The notes below the pieces were generated by a model, which ran no database searches, was not told where the DNA came from, and was given only the letters and a program-made list of their open reading frames with translations. A stretch of DNA of 64,000 nucleotides, from positions 26,052 to 90,051 of the forward strand of contig JADGNA010000019.1 in the NCBI GenBank assembly GCA_015234465.1, given 5' to 3'. Below, in pieces: positions 1-8,436 of the stretch. How positions within the stretch are numbered: the first letter of the stretch is position 1; every line of letters begins with the position of its first letter. Source of the DNA: Salinibacterium sp. (GTDB taxonomy: Bacteria > Actinomycetota > Actinomycetes > Actinomycetales > Microbacteriaceae). Position numbers and translations under genes: made by a program.

Positions 1-1599
1 GTCGACGGGCAGTTCACGACGGGGCCGATCGCCCGCACGCTCGCGGTCCCCGACCTGCCGCAGCTCATCCTCAACACGCTCATCGTCGTCGCGGGCAGCA
101 GCATCCTTGCCGTCGTCATCGGCGTGCTCCTTGCCTGGCTGAACGAGCGCACGACGGCACGGATGGGCGTCATCGGCGATGCCCTCCCCCTCCTGCCCTT
201 CCTGCTGCCGCCCGTAGCGGGAGCGGTCGGCTGGACCATGCTGCTCTCGCCCCGCGCCGGGCTGCTCAACGCGTGGTTCCGTGACTTCATCGGCATCTTC
301 GGCATCGAGATGGAGACGGGCCCCTTCAACATCAACAGTTGGTACGGGCTCGTCATGGTGTTCGCGTTCTACGCGGTGCCCTTCGTCTACATGAACGCGG
401 CCGCGAGCCTGCGAAGCTTCGACACGAGCCTCGAGGAGGCGTCGCGGCTGAGCGGCGCCAGCCCGCTCCGCACGCTCGTCAAGGTCACGCTCCCCGCGAT
501 CGCCCCCGGCATCGGTGCGGGCCTCCTCCTGAGCATCTGGTTCGGCTTCGGCATGTTTTCGATCCCCTCGATCATCGGAACACCCGCCGGCATCGACGTG
601 CTCTCGGTGCGCATCGTGCAGCTGCTGACCTTCACCTATCCCCCGGAGACGGATGTCGCGGTCGGCCTCAGTGCCTTCATCGTGCTCTTCGTCGGCCTCG
701 CCTACGCGCTGCAGGTGCGCATCCTGCGCAAGGGGCGCTACGCGACCCTCACGGGCAAGGGGGCCCGCTCGAACCCCACGAACCTCGGTGTGTGGAAGTG
801 GCCGCTCCGCGGGCTCATGCTCCTCTACGTCGCCGGTTCGACGCTGCTGCCGATGTTCGCGCTCGTCATCGTCTCGCTCAACGGCTACTGGACACCGAAG
901 ATCGGATGGGACAGCCTCTCCCTGCGGGCGCTCCAGGCGGCCGTGATCGACGACCGCATCACGCGGGAGGCGCTCGCCAACAGTCTCGGGCTCGGCGTCG
1001 TGGGCGGGCTCATCGGCATCATCGCGGCAGCGCTCGTCGCCCTCTATGTCGCCCGCAAGCGAACCGGGTTCGCGCAGGCGCTCGACCTCGGCATCAAGAT
1101 GCCGGCCGCCGTCTCCAACATGGTCATCGCCGTCGGCATCCTGCTCCTGCTTGCTGGGCCACCGTTCGGGCTCGGTGGCACGCTGGCCATCCTCCTGATC
1201 GGCTACATCGCCCTCTACCTGCCCCAGGCATCCATCGCGGCGGATGCGGCGGTCAGCAGTGTCGGCAAGGAGCTGCCCGAGGCATCCGCTGTCTCTGGCG
1301 CCTCGCCCCTTCGCACCTTCGTGAAGGTCTACCTGCCCCTCATGGTGCCGGGCCTCGTGGCGGGTTGGGCACTGCTCTTCATCCGGATGGTGGGTGACCT
1401 AACGGCGTCGGCGATCCTCGCCGGCACGGGCAACCCCGTCGTCGGGTTCAGGATCCTCGAGGTGTTCAACGGCGGCTCCTACGCGCTGCTCGCCGCCCTC
1501 TCGACCGTGCTCGTGCTCATCACCGCGACCGTGCTCGTCGTCGTGATGGTCTACGCACGCCGCAAGTCCCGCTTCGGCATCACGGCCAAGATCGGCTAG
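1..1599 (+). CDS. ABC transporter permease, Fe3+/polyamine type, two fused permease domains (5' end outside window)
   Basis: The reading frame is open from the first base and ends in TAG at 1597-1599, so the start lies upstream; about 532 residues are visible. The protein is a string of membrane helices carrying two copies of the cytoplasmic EAA loop that docks the ATPase. One is EEASRLSGASPLRTLVKVTL near residue 145; the other is PEASAVSGASPLRTFVKVYL near residue 425. Two loops in one chain are the mark of the FbpB/AfuB-type double permease. It would form the membrane channel for the binding lipoprotein encoded 65 bases downstream. The ATPase gene is not in the window and may lie just upstream. 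The substrate cannot be told from sequence; ferric iron, polyamines, thiamine or organophosphonates are all known for relatives. Confidence 0.9.
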   Translation, partial: VDGQFTTGPIARTLAVPDLPQLILNTLIVVAGSSILAVVIGVLLAWLNERTTARMGVIGDALPLLPFLLPPVAGAVGWTMLLSPRAGLLNAWFRDFIGIFGIEMETGPFNINSWYGLVMVFAFYAVPFVYMNAAASLRSFDTSLEEASRLSGASPLRTLVKVTLPAIAPGIGAGLLLSIWFGFGMFSIPSIIGTPAGIDVLSVRIVQLLTFTYPPETDVAVGLSAFIVLFVGLAYALQVRILRKGRYATLTGKGARSNPTNLGVWKWPLRGLMLLYVAGSTLLPMFALVIVSLNGYWTPKIGWDSLSLRALQAAVIDDRITREALANSLGLGVVGGLIGIIAAALVALYVARKRTGFAQALDLGIKMPAAVSNMVIAVGILLLLAGPPFGLGGTLAILLIGYIALYLPQASIAADAAVSSVGKELPEASAVSGASPLRTFVKVYLPLMVPGLVAGWALLFIRMVGDLTASAILAGTGNPVVGFRILEVFNGGSYALLAALSTVLVLITATVLVVVMVYARRKSRFGITAKIG

Positions 1600-1664
1600 C
1601 CGTCCGTCTGTTCCACCCACCGCAGAAACACCCACCCGAGAAACACCGAGCAAGGAGGCAATCA

Positions 1665-2696
1665 ATGAAGATTCGCAACGCAGCACTCGCGGCAGGGCTC
1701 GTGGCAGCCCTCGCCATGACAGGTTGTAGTGGCGGCGGCGGAGGGGGCGGCACGGCGGCGCCCGACGTGACCGTCGACGATCCCGCACTCCAGGAACTCA
1801 TCGACGCAGCCACGGATGAGGGCGAGATGACCCTCTACAGCATCATCGATGAGGGGCCCATGCGGGCGGTCGCCCAGGCGTTCACCGACAAGTACGGCGT
1901 CGACGTCAGCGTGCAGCGACTCGTCTCGGCCGACCTGCAGCAGCGCTACTCGGCAGAGGCCGAAGCGGGCGCGACGGTCGCCGATGTCGTCATGCTGACG
2001 CACTCGCCGTTCTACTCCGACGGCTTCGACAAGGGGTGGCTGACGCCCCTGGCGGATGCCGACATCCCTGGGTTCGACGAGTACCCGGCCGACTTCGTGC
2101 GCAACGATGGCGGCGCGGCGATCGTGAGCCTCGTGCCCACGCGCCTCGTCTACAACACCGACGCGGTCGAGGACGAGCCGACGAGCTGGGAGGAGTACGC
2201 CGACCCCAAGTACAAGGGCAAGCTGCTCTTCGCGGCCCCCGACACCTCGCCCGCGAACCTGACGTTCTGGTCGCTCATGATCGACGAGTTCGGTGAGGAC
2301 TTCCTGCGCGATGTGGCTAAGAACGAGCCGACATGGATGAACAGCGCCGTCGTGACGACGCAGGGTGTCGCCGCAGGCGAGGGCGACCTCGCCCACCCCG
2401 GCGTGCTTGCGATCGTCAACACCCTCAAGAAGGAGGGCGCTCCCGTCGAGGCAGCACTGCTCGGCCCCACGACGGGACCCGAGATCGGCATCGCCCTCTC
2501 GGCGGAGAGCCCGAGCCCGAACGCCGCGAAGCTCTTCGCGCACTTCCTGCTCTCGCAGGAGGGCAGCGAGGTGCTCGCCGAGGAGACCGGCGACGGCTCA
2601 CCCTTCGGTCTCAACATGGTCGACGGCTGGGTCTCGCCCGGCCCCGTCAATGACGAGACCAAGGCGAAGATCAACGAACTGCTGGGGGCGAACTGA
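1665..2696 (+). CDS. ABC transporter substrate-binding lipoprotein, Fe3+/AfuA-like family
   Basis: This 343-residue protein is a periplasmic-type binding protein anchored to the membrane by lipid. It has a short basic N-terminus, a hydrophobic stretch and a lipobox (MTGC, Cys21), then a run of glycines that probably acts as a flexible linker. The body reads as a type II binding fold of the AfuA/spermidine-binding class, with a hinge region around WEEYADPKYKGKLLF. The start is well set by the ribosome site AAGGAGG 8 bases ahead of ATG. It follows the double permease directly and is separated from the P450 downstream by a strong hairpin. The ligand is unknown. Its position beside a P450 suggests an organic substrate rather than iron, but that is inference. 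Confidence 0.88.
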   Translation: MKIRNAALAAGLVAALAMTGCSGGGGGGGTAAPDVTVDDPALQELIDAATDEGEMTLYSIIDEGPMRAVAQAFTDKYGVDVSVQRLVSADLQQRYSAEAEAGATVADVVMLTHSPFYSDGFDKGWLTPLADADIPGFDEYPADFVRNDGGAAIVSLVPTRLVYNTDAVEDEPTSWEEYADPKYKGKLLFAAPDTSPANLTFWSLMIDEFGEDFLRDVAKNEPTWMNSAVVTTQGVAAGEGDLAHPGVLAIVNTLKKEGAPVEAALLGPTTGPEIGIALSAESPSPNAAKLFAHFLLSQEGSEVLAEETGDGSPFGLNMVDGWVSPGPVNDETKAKINELLGAN

Positions 2697-2700
2697 TCGC

Positions 2701-2734
2701 ATGACGGCGCCCGGCCCAGGCCGGGCGCCGTCAT
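2701..2734 (+). terminator. Perfect GC-rich hairpin between binding-protein gene and P450a
   Basis: Two 16-base arms starting ATGACGGCGCCC are exact reverse complements around a two-base CA centre. No T-run follows, which is common for hairpins in high-GC actinobacteria. It sits 5 bases after the binding-protein stop codon and 31 bases before the P450a start. It could terminate transcription partly, or protect the 3' end of the permease/binding-protein message so that the binding protein is made in excess. Confidence 0.7.
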
Positions 2735-2765
2735 CCTCGCCCCCGCAGCAGCACAAGGAGGACCA

Positions 2766-3977
2766 ATGATCGACGCAAGCACGACCGACGAACGGCGCAG
2801 TGCCCACGACTTCGACCCGGTGCGTCCGGCCGAGACATTCACGAGTGCACATGAGGAGTTCCACGAGCTGCGGCCGAAGCATCCGGTCGCTCGCAGCCAG
2901 GAGTACGACGGCTTCTGGGCCGCCCTCAGCTACGACGCGGTGCTCAACGTGATCACCGACATCGAACACTTCACGACCTCCAAGCAGAACGCCGTGCCCA
3001 AGTTCGCCTTCACGGGCGTGCGCCCGCCGCTGCACCTCGACCCGCCGGAGCACACCGACTACCGCCGCATCATCAACAAGGCCTTCACGCCGCCGAAGAT
3101 GCGTGCCCTCGAGCCGAAGGTGCGGGCATCCGCCGTGGCGCTCCTCGAGCCGCTCATCGATGCTGGCTGGGCGGATGTCTGTGCCCAGTACGCCCACAAG
3201 TTCCCCGCCCACGTCTTCGCCGACTTCTTCAACCTCGACGTCGAGACCTCACAGACCATCAAGTCGGTGACGGGCACCTACGTCGACGCGATCCAGGTGC
3301 TCAACCACGATGTGGTCAAGAGCCTGAGCGGAAAGCTCTACGAGATCGCCCAGGGCATCATCGACGAGCGCAAGGTCGGCGGCTACGACCCCGAGGTCGA
3401 CCTCACCGCGGCGCTCCTGGCCGCCCGTCCCAATGGCGAGCCGCTGCCGGAGGCGATGGTGCTCGGCACCGTGCGCCAGCTCATCGTGACGGGCATGGTC
3501 GCCCCGAGTGTCTTCATCGGCAACATGTTCGTGCACCTCGCCCGCGACCCCGAACTGCAGGAGCAGCTTCGACGTGACCCCACGCTCATCCCCGCGGCGG
3601 TCGAGGAGTTCCTGCGCCTCTACTCGCCCTACCGCGGCATGGCCCGCACGGCCCGCGAAGATGTCGTGCTCGAGGGGCAGCTGATCCGCAAGGACGACCC
3701 CATCGCGCTCGTCTACACCTCGGCCAACCGCGACGAGAGCGTCTTTCCCGACGGGGAGAAGTTCGTGCTGAACCGGCCCAACATCGCCAAGCACATCTCC
3801 TTCGGCCGCGGCACCCACAGCTGCCCGGGGGCGCCCCTCGCCCGCCTGATGATGGTCATCACGCTCGAGGAGGCCCTCGCCCGCAGCGCGAGCTTCACAG
3901 CGGCCGGGGATCCCGAGATGGCGATCTGGGCGGAGTGGGGCACGCGCTCTGTGCCGCTCGACTTCGTGCGGGCGTAG
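2766..3977 (+). CDS. Cytochrome P450 (P450a) lacking the usual I-helix acid-alcohol pair
   Basis: A 403-residue soluble bacterial P450. The heme-binding loop is FGRGTHSCPG with Cys353 as the thiolate ligand, the K-helix ExxR motif is E281-F-L-R284, and the substrate-side PPLHLDPPEHTDYRR stretch is typical. The I helix reads VTGMVAPSVF (241-250) where most P450s have AGxDTT, so the acidic residue and the threonine that deliver protons to bound oxygen are replaced by Val and Ala. The start has a strong site, AAGGAGG, 6 bases before ATG. It follows an ABC binding-protein gene, and no ferredoxin or reductase gene is nearby. It has the same length as P450b (12143-13354) and shares its landmarks, so the two are paralogues. 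Peroxide- or substrate-assisted chemistry is possible but unproven. Confidence 0.95.
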   Translation: MIDASTTDERRSAHDFDPVRPAETFTSAHEEFHELRPKHPVARSQEYDGFWAALSYDAVLNVITDIEHFTTSKQNAVPKFAFTGVRPPLHLDPPEHTDYRRIINKAFTPPKMRALEPKVRASAVALLEPLIDAGWADVCAQYAHKFPAHVFADFFNLDVETSQTIKSVTGTYVDAIQVLNHDVVKSLSGKLYEIAQGIIDERKVGGYDPEVDLTAALLAARPNGEPLPEAMVLGTVRQLIVTGMVAPSVFIGNMFVHLARDPELQEQLRRDPTLIPAAVEEFLRLYSPYRGMARTAREDVVLEGQLIRKDDPIALVYTSANRDESVFPDGEKFVLNRPNIAKHISFGRGTHSCPGAPLARLMMVITLEEALARSASFTAAGDPEMAIWAEWGTRSVPLDFVRA

Positions 3978-3999
3978 GCCGCGCCGCTCGTCCCGATCC

Positions 4000-5106
4000 T
4001 CAGCCGACCAGGACGTCGTCGCCGTCGACCGTGAACGTCGTGTCAAGGCCCGCCTCAGCGGAGATCGCTCGCACGTAGTCGACGACCTCGACGTGGCGCG
4101 CGTCGCTCGCCGGGAGGAGTTCGGGCACAGCCATCCGGTCGATCATGACCGGACGGAAGCGCACGCGCGAGACGCCCCCACCGTCGATGTCGCAGCTGAC
4201 GACCATCGACTTGCGGGAGTCGGGCGGGAAGTTGAACATGCCCCCGATATCGGGCTCCCAGCCCGGATGCAGGCTCATGAGGTGTTTGAAGCTCGGCCGG
4301 TTGGCGTGCTCCTCGTCCATCGGCAGTTCGATCGCAAAGTTGCCGAGGCTGTGGAAGATCGCCTTGCCTTTGTACACCTCGACACCCTTGAGGATGTGGG
4401 CGTGGTGGCCGATCACGAGATCGGCGCCAGCGTCGATCGCGGCGTGCCCGAGCATCCGCTGGTAGTCGGCGAGCTCGGCGTGCGTGAAGTGGATGCCCCA
4501 GTGGGCCGAGACGATGACGGCGTCGGCGAGTTCCCGGGCGCGCGCGATGTCTTCCACCATTCCGCGCTGGTCGTCGGGGTGGGGGAAGGTGAGCATGCGG
4601 TGAGGAGTGCCGGGCTGGTCGGGCTCGGCGGGTTCGAACACCGTGAAGGCACGCAGCGGCGCGACCCCTGCCCTGTTGCCCGTCGCCCAGTAGTCGGCGG
4701 GCAGGATGCTGCAGTAGGCCAGGATCGCGACGCGCACTCCCCCAACTTCGGCGACCCGGATGCTGCGCGCATCTGCCAGGTCGCGTCCGACGCCGAGCGG
4801 CACGATGTCAGCCGCCTCCAGCGCCTCGATGGTGTCGAAGAAGCCGTCGTAGCCCCAGTCGAGCGAGTGGTTGCTCGCCCAGCCCGCGTGCGTGAACCCT
4901 GCACGTCGGAAGGCGTGGGCCGCTTCGGGTGACGTGCGCGAGGTGTGTTTCGTCTGGGGCACCCGTTGCCCGCGTTCCGTGAGCGTCATCTCCAGCTGCA
5001 TGAAGGCGACATCCGCCTCTCGGATGTGCTCGGCCACCCTCTCGAACAGGGTGTCCACGTCGGGGCGTTCTGGCCCCACATCGCCAACGGCGGTGAATCT
5101 GATCAT
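4000..5106 (-). CDS. CapA-family protein (metallophosphatase-like fold), copy 1
   Basis: A 368-residue protein starting MIRFTAVGDVG. The reading frame stays open for a further 320 codons upstream, but the family fold begins at this ATG. The ATG overlaps the stop codon of the PrpD-like gene (ATGA, 5106-5103), so the two are translationally coupled. Metal-site motifs typical of CapA/PgsA proteins are present: GDV at the N-terminus, ASNHSLDWGYDG in the middle, SAHWGIHFTHAE, then GHHAHILKGVEVYKGKAIFHSLGN. CapA proteins were first linked to poly-gamma-glutamate capsules, but no other capsule gene is here. This copy is the last gene of a peptide-type ABC operon, so a hydrolase role on the imported compound is a fair alternative. 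It ends 22 bases from the convergent P450a. Confidence 0.88.
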   Translation of the reverse strand: MIRFTAVGDVGPERPDVDTLFERVAEHIREADVAFMQLEMTLTERGQRVPQTKHTSRTSPEAAHAFRRAGFTHAGWASNHSLDWGYDGFFDTIEALEAADIVPLGVGRDLADARSIRVAEVGGVRVAILAYCSILPADYWATGNRAGVAPLRAFTVFEPAEPDQPGTPHRMLTFPHPDDQRGMVEDIARARELADAVIVSAHWGIHFTHAELADYQRMLGHAAIDAGADLVIGHHAHILKGVEVYKGKAIFHSLGNFAIELPMDEEHANRPSFKHLMSLHPGWEPDIGGMFNFPPDSRKSMVVSCDIDGGGVSRVRFRPVMIDRMAVPELLPASDARHVEVVDYVRAISAEAGLDTTFTVDGDDVLVG

Positions 5107-6491
5107 GCTGTCGCTTCCTTCATGGTGGCCAATGGGGCGAGCAGGCGGCCGGCGTGAGCTCCGCCCGGTAGCGCGTCCACCGCCGCGATGATGCCCTCGC
5201 TCGCGGCTTCGCCGATGATGGGCACGCACAGGGCGCGGAACTTTGCCCGAGTCGCCTCGAGCGAGAGCGGATTCTCGCGCGTGCCGGGCGCCTCGGCGCG
5301 CCTGGTGACCGTGCCGCGCGGCGTCTCGACCGACACCTCCGCCACGAGTCGGTCGGGGAAGAGCCGCTCCGACTCCTCGTCGATGCGCAACTCGACGCGC
5401 TCGGCGACGGATGACACGGCGAGCCCCTCTTCGAAGAGTCGATAGTGCTCTGGGTCGTTGCCGCCCGCCACGAGCCTCATCGCGATCGCGTGGTGCACGC
5501 TCATCTGCGCCTCCGTCATGTCGCGCGGGCTGCCGCCGATGTGGCCGACGTGCGCGAGCGTCGCCCGGTCGACGCCGACCGTGACACGCACGATGTCGTC
5601 GTGGCCCGGCCCTGTCGAGACATCGCCCTCCGAGAGGATCGCGTCGAGCGCCGCGAGCGGAGCCTGGAGCCCGGCGCACACGCACCAGCGCTTGAGCGCG
5701 AGTCCGCGCAGTGCCCAGCGCGTGCCGAGCGCATCCGTGAGGGCATCGGGCCGAGGCCTCTCGACGAAGGCGCGCAGGAAGCCGCGCTCTCCCTCGATCG
5801 CGGCGGACGGGCCGGTCAATCCGCGCGCCGCGAGCGAGGCCGAGCGGATGCCCGCCGCTGCAGCCATGCCGGCGTGGAGTCGCTTGATGTCTCCACCCGT
5901 CCTGGTGAACTCGCTCGTACCGCTCGCGTGCGAGGCGGCGATGCCGAAGGCGGCGAGCGACTGGTCCTCGCCTAGTCGTCCGAGATTGGCCGCGACGGCG
6001 GCCGCGCCGAACACGCCAAGCGCGCTCGTCACGTGGAAGCCCCTGTCGCTCGTGAGCGAGGGTGTGCACGCCTCACCGAATCGCACGGTCGTCTCGAAGC
6101 CGGCCGCAAGCGCAGCGATGAGGTCACGACCGTTTTGGTGGTGGTGTTCGGCGAGGGCGAGGGCGGTCGGCACGACGACGCTGCCGGGATGCGAGAGACC
6201 GGGGAGCGCGTAGTCGTCGATCTCGAAGCCGTGGGCTGCAGTGCCGTTCACGAAGGCCGCCCACTCCGGGCGCAGCCGCCGGCCGAGGAGCGGCACGATC
6301 GCGTCGCCGTCGGGCGATTCGGTGTCGGCGTAGTCGCGCGCGGCGGCGGTCCATGCGCGGCGCGAGCCGACGACGATCGCGCCGACCGCATCGAGCGTGT
6401 GCCTCAGGACGATCTCGACCACGTCGTCGGGCAGCGCGTCGACGTCAAGCGCGGCCGACCATCGCGAGAACGCCGAGGTGGATCCCGTCAC
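5103..6491 (-). CDS. MmgE/PrpD family protein (2-methylcitrate dehydratase-like)
   Basis: A 462-residue protein of the MmgE/PrpD fold, which includes 2-methylcitrate dehydratase, cis-aconitate decarboxylase and iminodisuccinate epimerase. Family features are the NGTAAHGFEIDDYAL segment, followed by LSHPGSVVVPTALALAE and the all-helical body with SLAAFGIAASHASGTSEF. The GTG start at 6491 overlaps the TGA of the upstream ATPase gene (GTGA). An upstream in-frame ATG at 6611 would run 40 residues into that ATPase gene and was rejected. The exact substrate cannot be read from sequence. No prpB or prpC is present, so a methylcitrate cycle role is unlikely. Its place inside a transporter operon suggests action on the imported compound. 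Confidence 0.88.
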   Translation of the reverse strand: MTGSTSAFSRWSAALDVDALPDDVVEIVLRHTLDAVGAIVVGSRRAWTAAARDYADTESPDGDAIVPLLGRRLRPEWAAFVNGTAAHGFEIDDYALPGLSHPGSVVVPTALALAEHHHQNGRDLIAALAAGFETTVRFGEACTPSLTSDRGFHVTSALGVFGAAAVAANLGRLGEDQSLAAFGIAASHASGTSEFTRTGGDIKRLHAGMAAAAGIRSASLAARGLTGPSAAIEGERGFLRAFVERPRPDALTDALGTRWALRGLALKRWCVCAGLQAPLAALDAILSEGDVSTGPGHDDIVRVTVGVDRATLAHVGHIGGSPRDMTEAQMSVHHAIAMRLVAGGNDPEHYRLFEEGLAVSSVAERVELRIDEESERLFPDRLVAEVSVETPRGTVTRRAEAPGTRENPLSLEATRAKFRALCVPIIGEAASEGIIAAVDALPGGAHAGRLLAPLATMKEATA

Positions 6492-7441
6492 GCCGCGACC
6501 TGCTCGGCGAAGTGACAGGCGGAGCGCTGCCCCTCCGGCATCACCCGCAACTCGGGCACGGCCGTGGCGCAGATCTCCTGCGCCATGGGACAGCGAGTGC
6601 GGAAGCGGCATCCGCTCGGTGGATTCATGGGCGAGGGCAGGTCTCCCGCGAGAGCGGGACCCGTCGAGGGCTGATGCGGGTCGGCGACCGGCACCGAGTC
6701 GAGTAGGGCGCGGGTGTAGGGATGCCGCGGCCGCGAGTACACCTCCTCGACCCCGCCGATCTCGACGATGCGGCCCAGGTACATGACGGCCACGCGGTCG
6801 CTGATTGTGCGAACCACCGAGAGGTCGTGCGAGATGAAGAGCATCGCGAGCCCGTGCTGCTGCTTCATGTCCTCGAGCAGGTTGATGACCTGGGCCTGCA
6901 CCGAGACGTCGAGGGATGCGACGGGCTCGTCACACACGAGGATCTCCGGCTGCATCACCATGGCTCTCGCGATGGCGATGCGCTGGCACTGGCCGCCCGA
7001 GAACTCTGAGGCACGTCGTTCGCCGACCCGGTCCGGCTCGAGCCCGACGCTCCGCAGCATGGCGTCGACGCGGGTCGCGGCATCCACTCGGTTCATTCCG
7101 CCGATGATGAGGCCCTCCGCGACGAGGTCGCGCACCCTGCGACGCGGATTGAGCGAGGAGCGCGCGTCCTGGAAGATCATCTGCAGCGCACGCCGCTGGC
7201 GCTTCGTCTCGCGCGGCGGACGACCGGCGAGCTCCTCGCCTCGGAGCCTGATCGAGCCGGAGTCCGGCCCCGGCACCTGCAGCACGGCCCGGCCCGTCGT
7301 CGACTTGCCGCAGCCGGACTCCCCCACGAGTGCGAGCGTCTCGCCGCGCTCGAGCGTGAAGCTCACCCCTGAGGAGGCCTCGATGGTTCCCCCGGCAACC
7401 TTGAATCGCTTGACGAGGTCGGTCACTTCCAGGAGCGCCAT
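6488..7441 (-). CDS. Peptide-type ABC transporter ATP-binding protein (OppF/DppF-like)
   Basis: A 317-residue ATPase starting MALLEVTDLVKRF. Walker A is GESGCGKSTTG, the signature is FSGGQCQRIAIARA, and Walker B with its D-loop is ILVCDEPVASLDVSV. The C-terminus has the Opp-type extension with CRFRTRCPMAQEIC, the cysteine-rich region that binds an Fe-S cluster in some relatives. Its ATG shares one base with the stop codon of the OppD-like gene (TGATG). It should pair with the OppD-like ATPase to power the two permeases of the same operon. The signature segment has C where Q or R is usual (GGQCQR), which is unusual but probably tolerated. Confidence 0.93.
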   Translation of the reverse strand: MALLEVTDLVKRFKVAGGTIEASSGVSFTLERGETLALVGESGCGKSTTGRAVLQVPGPDSGSIRLRGEELAGRPPRETKRQRRALQMIFQDARSSLNPRRRVRDLVAEGLIIGGMNRVDAATRVDAMLRSVGLEPDRVGERRASEFSGGQCQRIAIARAMVMQPEILVCDEPVASLDVSVQAQVINLLEDMKQQHGLAMLFISHDLSVVRTISDRVAVMYLGRIVEIGGVEEVYSRPRHPYTRALLDSVPVADPHQPSTGPALAGDLPSPMNPPSGCRFRTRCPMAQEICATAVPELRVMPEGQRSACHFAEQVAA

Positions 7442-8436
7442 CAGGGAGCCTTTCTTGCGTCGGCGAACGAGTCGACGGGGTGGTAACAGCGAAGGGTGCG
7501 GTCGGCAACCGGGTGCGTGACGGGAGGCACGACCGGCAGGCAGTCGGGCTGCGCGTTGGCGCAACGCGCAGCGAACGGGCAACCCGTGCCGAGCCGGGAG
7601 AGGTCGGGCGGGTTGCCCGGGATCGCCGTCAGGCGGCTGTGCGGAGGCGCATCGATGCGCGGGATCGCCTCCAGGAGCGCCTTCGTATACGGATGCTGCG
7701 GCGCATCGAACACCGCTGCGGTCGGCCCCGACTCCACGATGATGCCGCCATACATGACGGCAGTCGTGTGGGTGCGCCCAGCGATGACAGAGAGATCGTG
7801 GCTCACCATGATCATCGCGAGGGAACGCTCGAGCGCGAGGCGGCTCAGCAGGTCGAGGATCTGCCGCTGCACCGTCACGTCGAGGGCGGTCGTCGCCTCG
7901 TCCGCGATCAGCAGGTCGGGGTCGCACGCGAGCGCCATCGCGATCGTGACGCGCTGCCGAAGGCCGCCCGAGAACTGGTGCGGATAGTGACGCAGGCGAC
8001 TCGCGGCATCCGGGATCCCCACCTGCGAGAGCAGCTCGACGGCTTCGGCGCGCGCCTGCTCGCGCGTGATGCCGCGGTTGTGCACGGCGGCCTCGGTGAT
8101 CTGCCGGCCGATCGGCACGACGGGGTTGAGCGCCATCATCGGGTCCTGGAAGACGATGCCGATGCGGCGGCCCCGGATGCCACGTGCTGTCTCGGGCTTC
8201 ACCGACTCGAGGTCCTCGCCGTCGAGCACGACCCGCCCAGAGATGCGCGCACCGGGCGCCTTCGCGCCGACGATGAGCTTGGCGAGCGTCGACTTGCCGG
8301 AGCCGGACTCCCCCACGAGACCGACGATCTCTCCCCGGCGCACCGTGAGGTCGACCCCGCCGAGTGCGATGACATCGCCGCGCGCCGTCGGGATCTCGCA
8401 TCGAGCACCCGTCACCTCGAGCAGCACATCGCTCAT
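7441..8436 (-). CDS. Peptide-type ABC transporter ATP-binding protein (OppD/DppD-like)
   Basis: A 331-residue ATPase with Walker [13 protein letters not shown], signature FSGGLRQRVTIAMA, Walker B LLIADEATTALDVTV and the Opp/Dpp C-terminal region GCPFAARCANAQPDC. Its ATG overlaps the stop of the upstream permease gene (ATGA, 8436-8433), so the subunits are probably made in fixed ratio. It forms the ATPase pair with the OppF-like product immediately downstream. The Walker B glutamate is followed by A (DEATTALD) rather than the commoner P, which is seen in other DppD-type proteins. Confidence 0.93.
   Translation of the reverse strand: MSDVLLEVTGARCEIPTARGDVIALGGVDLTVRRGEIVGLVGESGSGKSTLAKLIVGAKAPGARISGRVVLDGEDLESVKPETARGIRGRRIGIVFQDPMMALNPVVPIGRQITEAAVHNRGITREQARAEAVELLSQVGIPDAASRLRHYPHQFSGGLRQRVTIAMALACDPDLLIADEATTALDVTVQRQILDLLSRLALERSLAMIMVSHDLSVIAGRTHTTAVMYGGIIVESGPTAAVFDAPQHPYTKALLEAIPRIDAPPHSRLTAIPGNPPDLSRLGTGCPFAARCANAQPDCLPVVPPVTHPVADRTLRCYHPVDSFADARKAP

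Noticed and set aside
4000..5106. CapA as evidence for capsule or polyglutamate synthesis
   Set aside because: No capB/capC/pgs synthetase gene occurs near either copy, and both are coupled to importers.
4000..6069. A single 689-codon frame covering CapA and most of the PrpD-like gene
   Set aside because: Only the part after MIRFTAVGDVG matches a protein family. The upstream part is low-complexity Arg/Ala/Gly sequence, a shadow of the PrpD-like gene in another frame.
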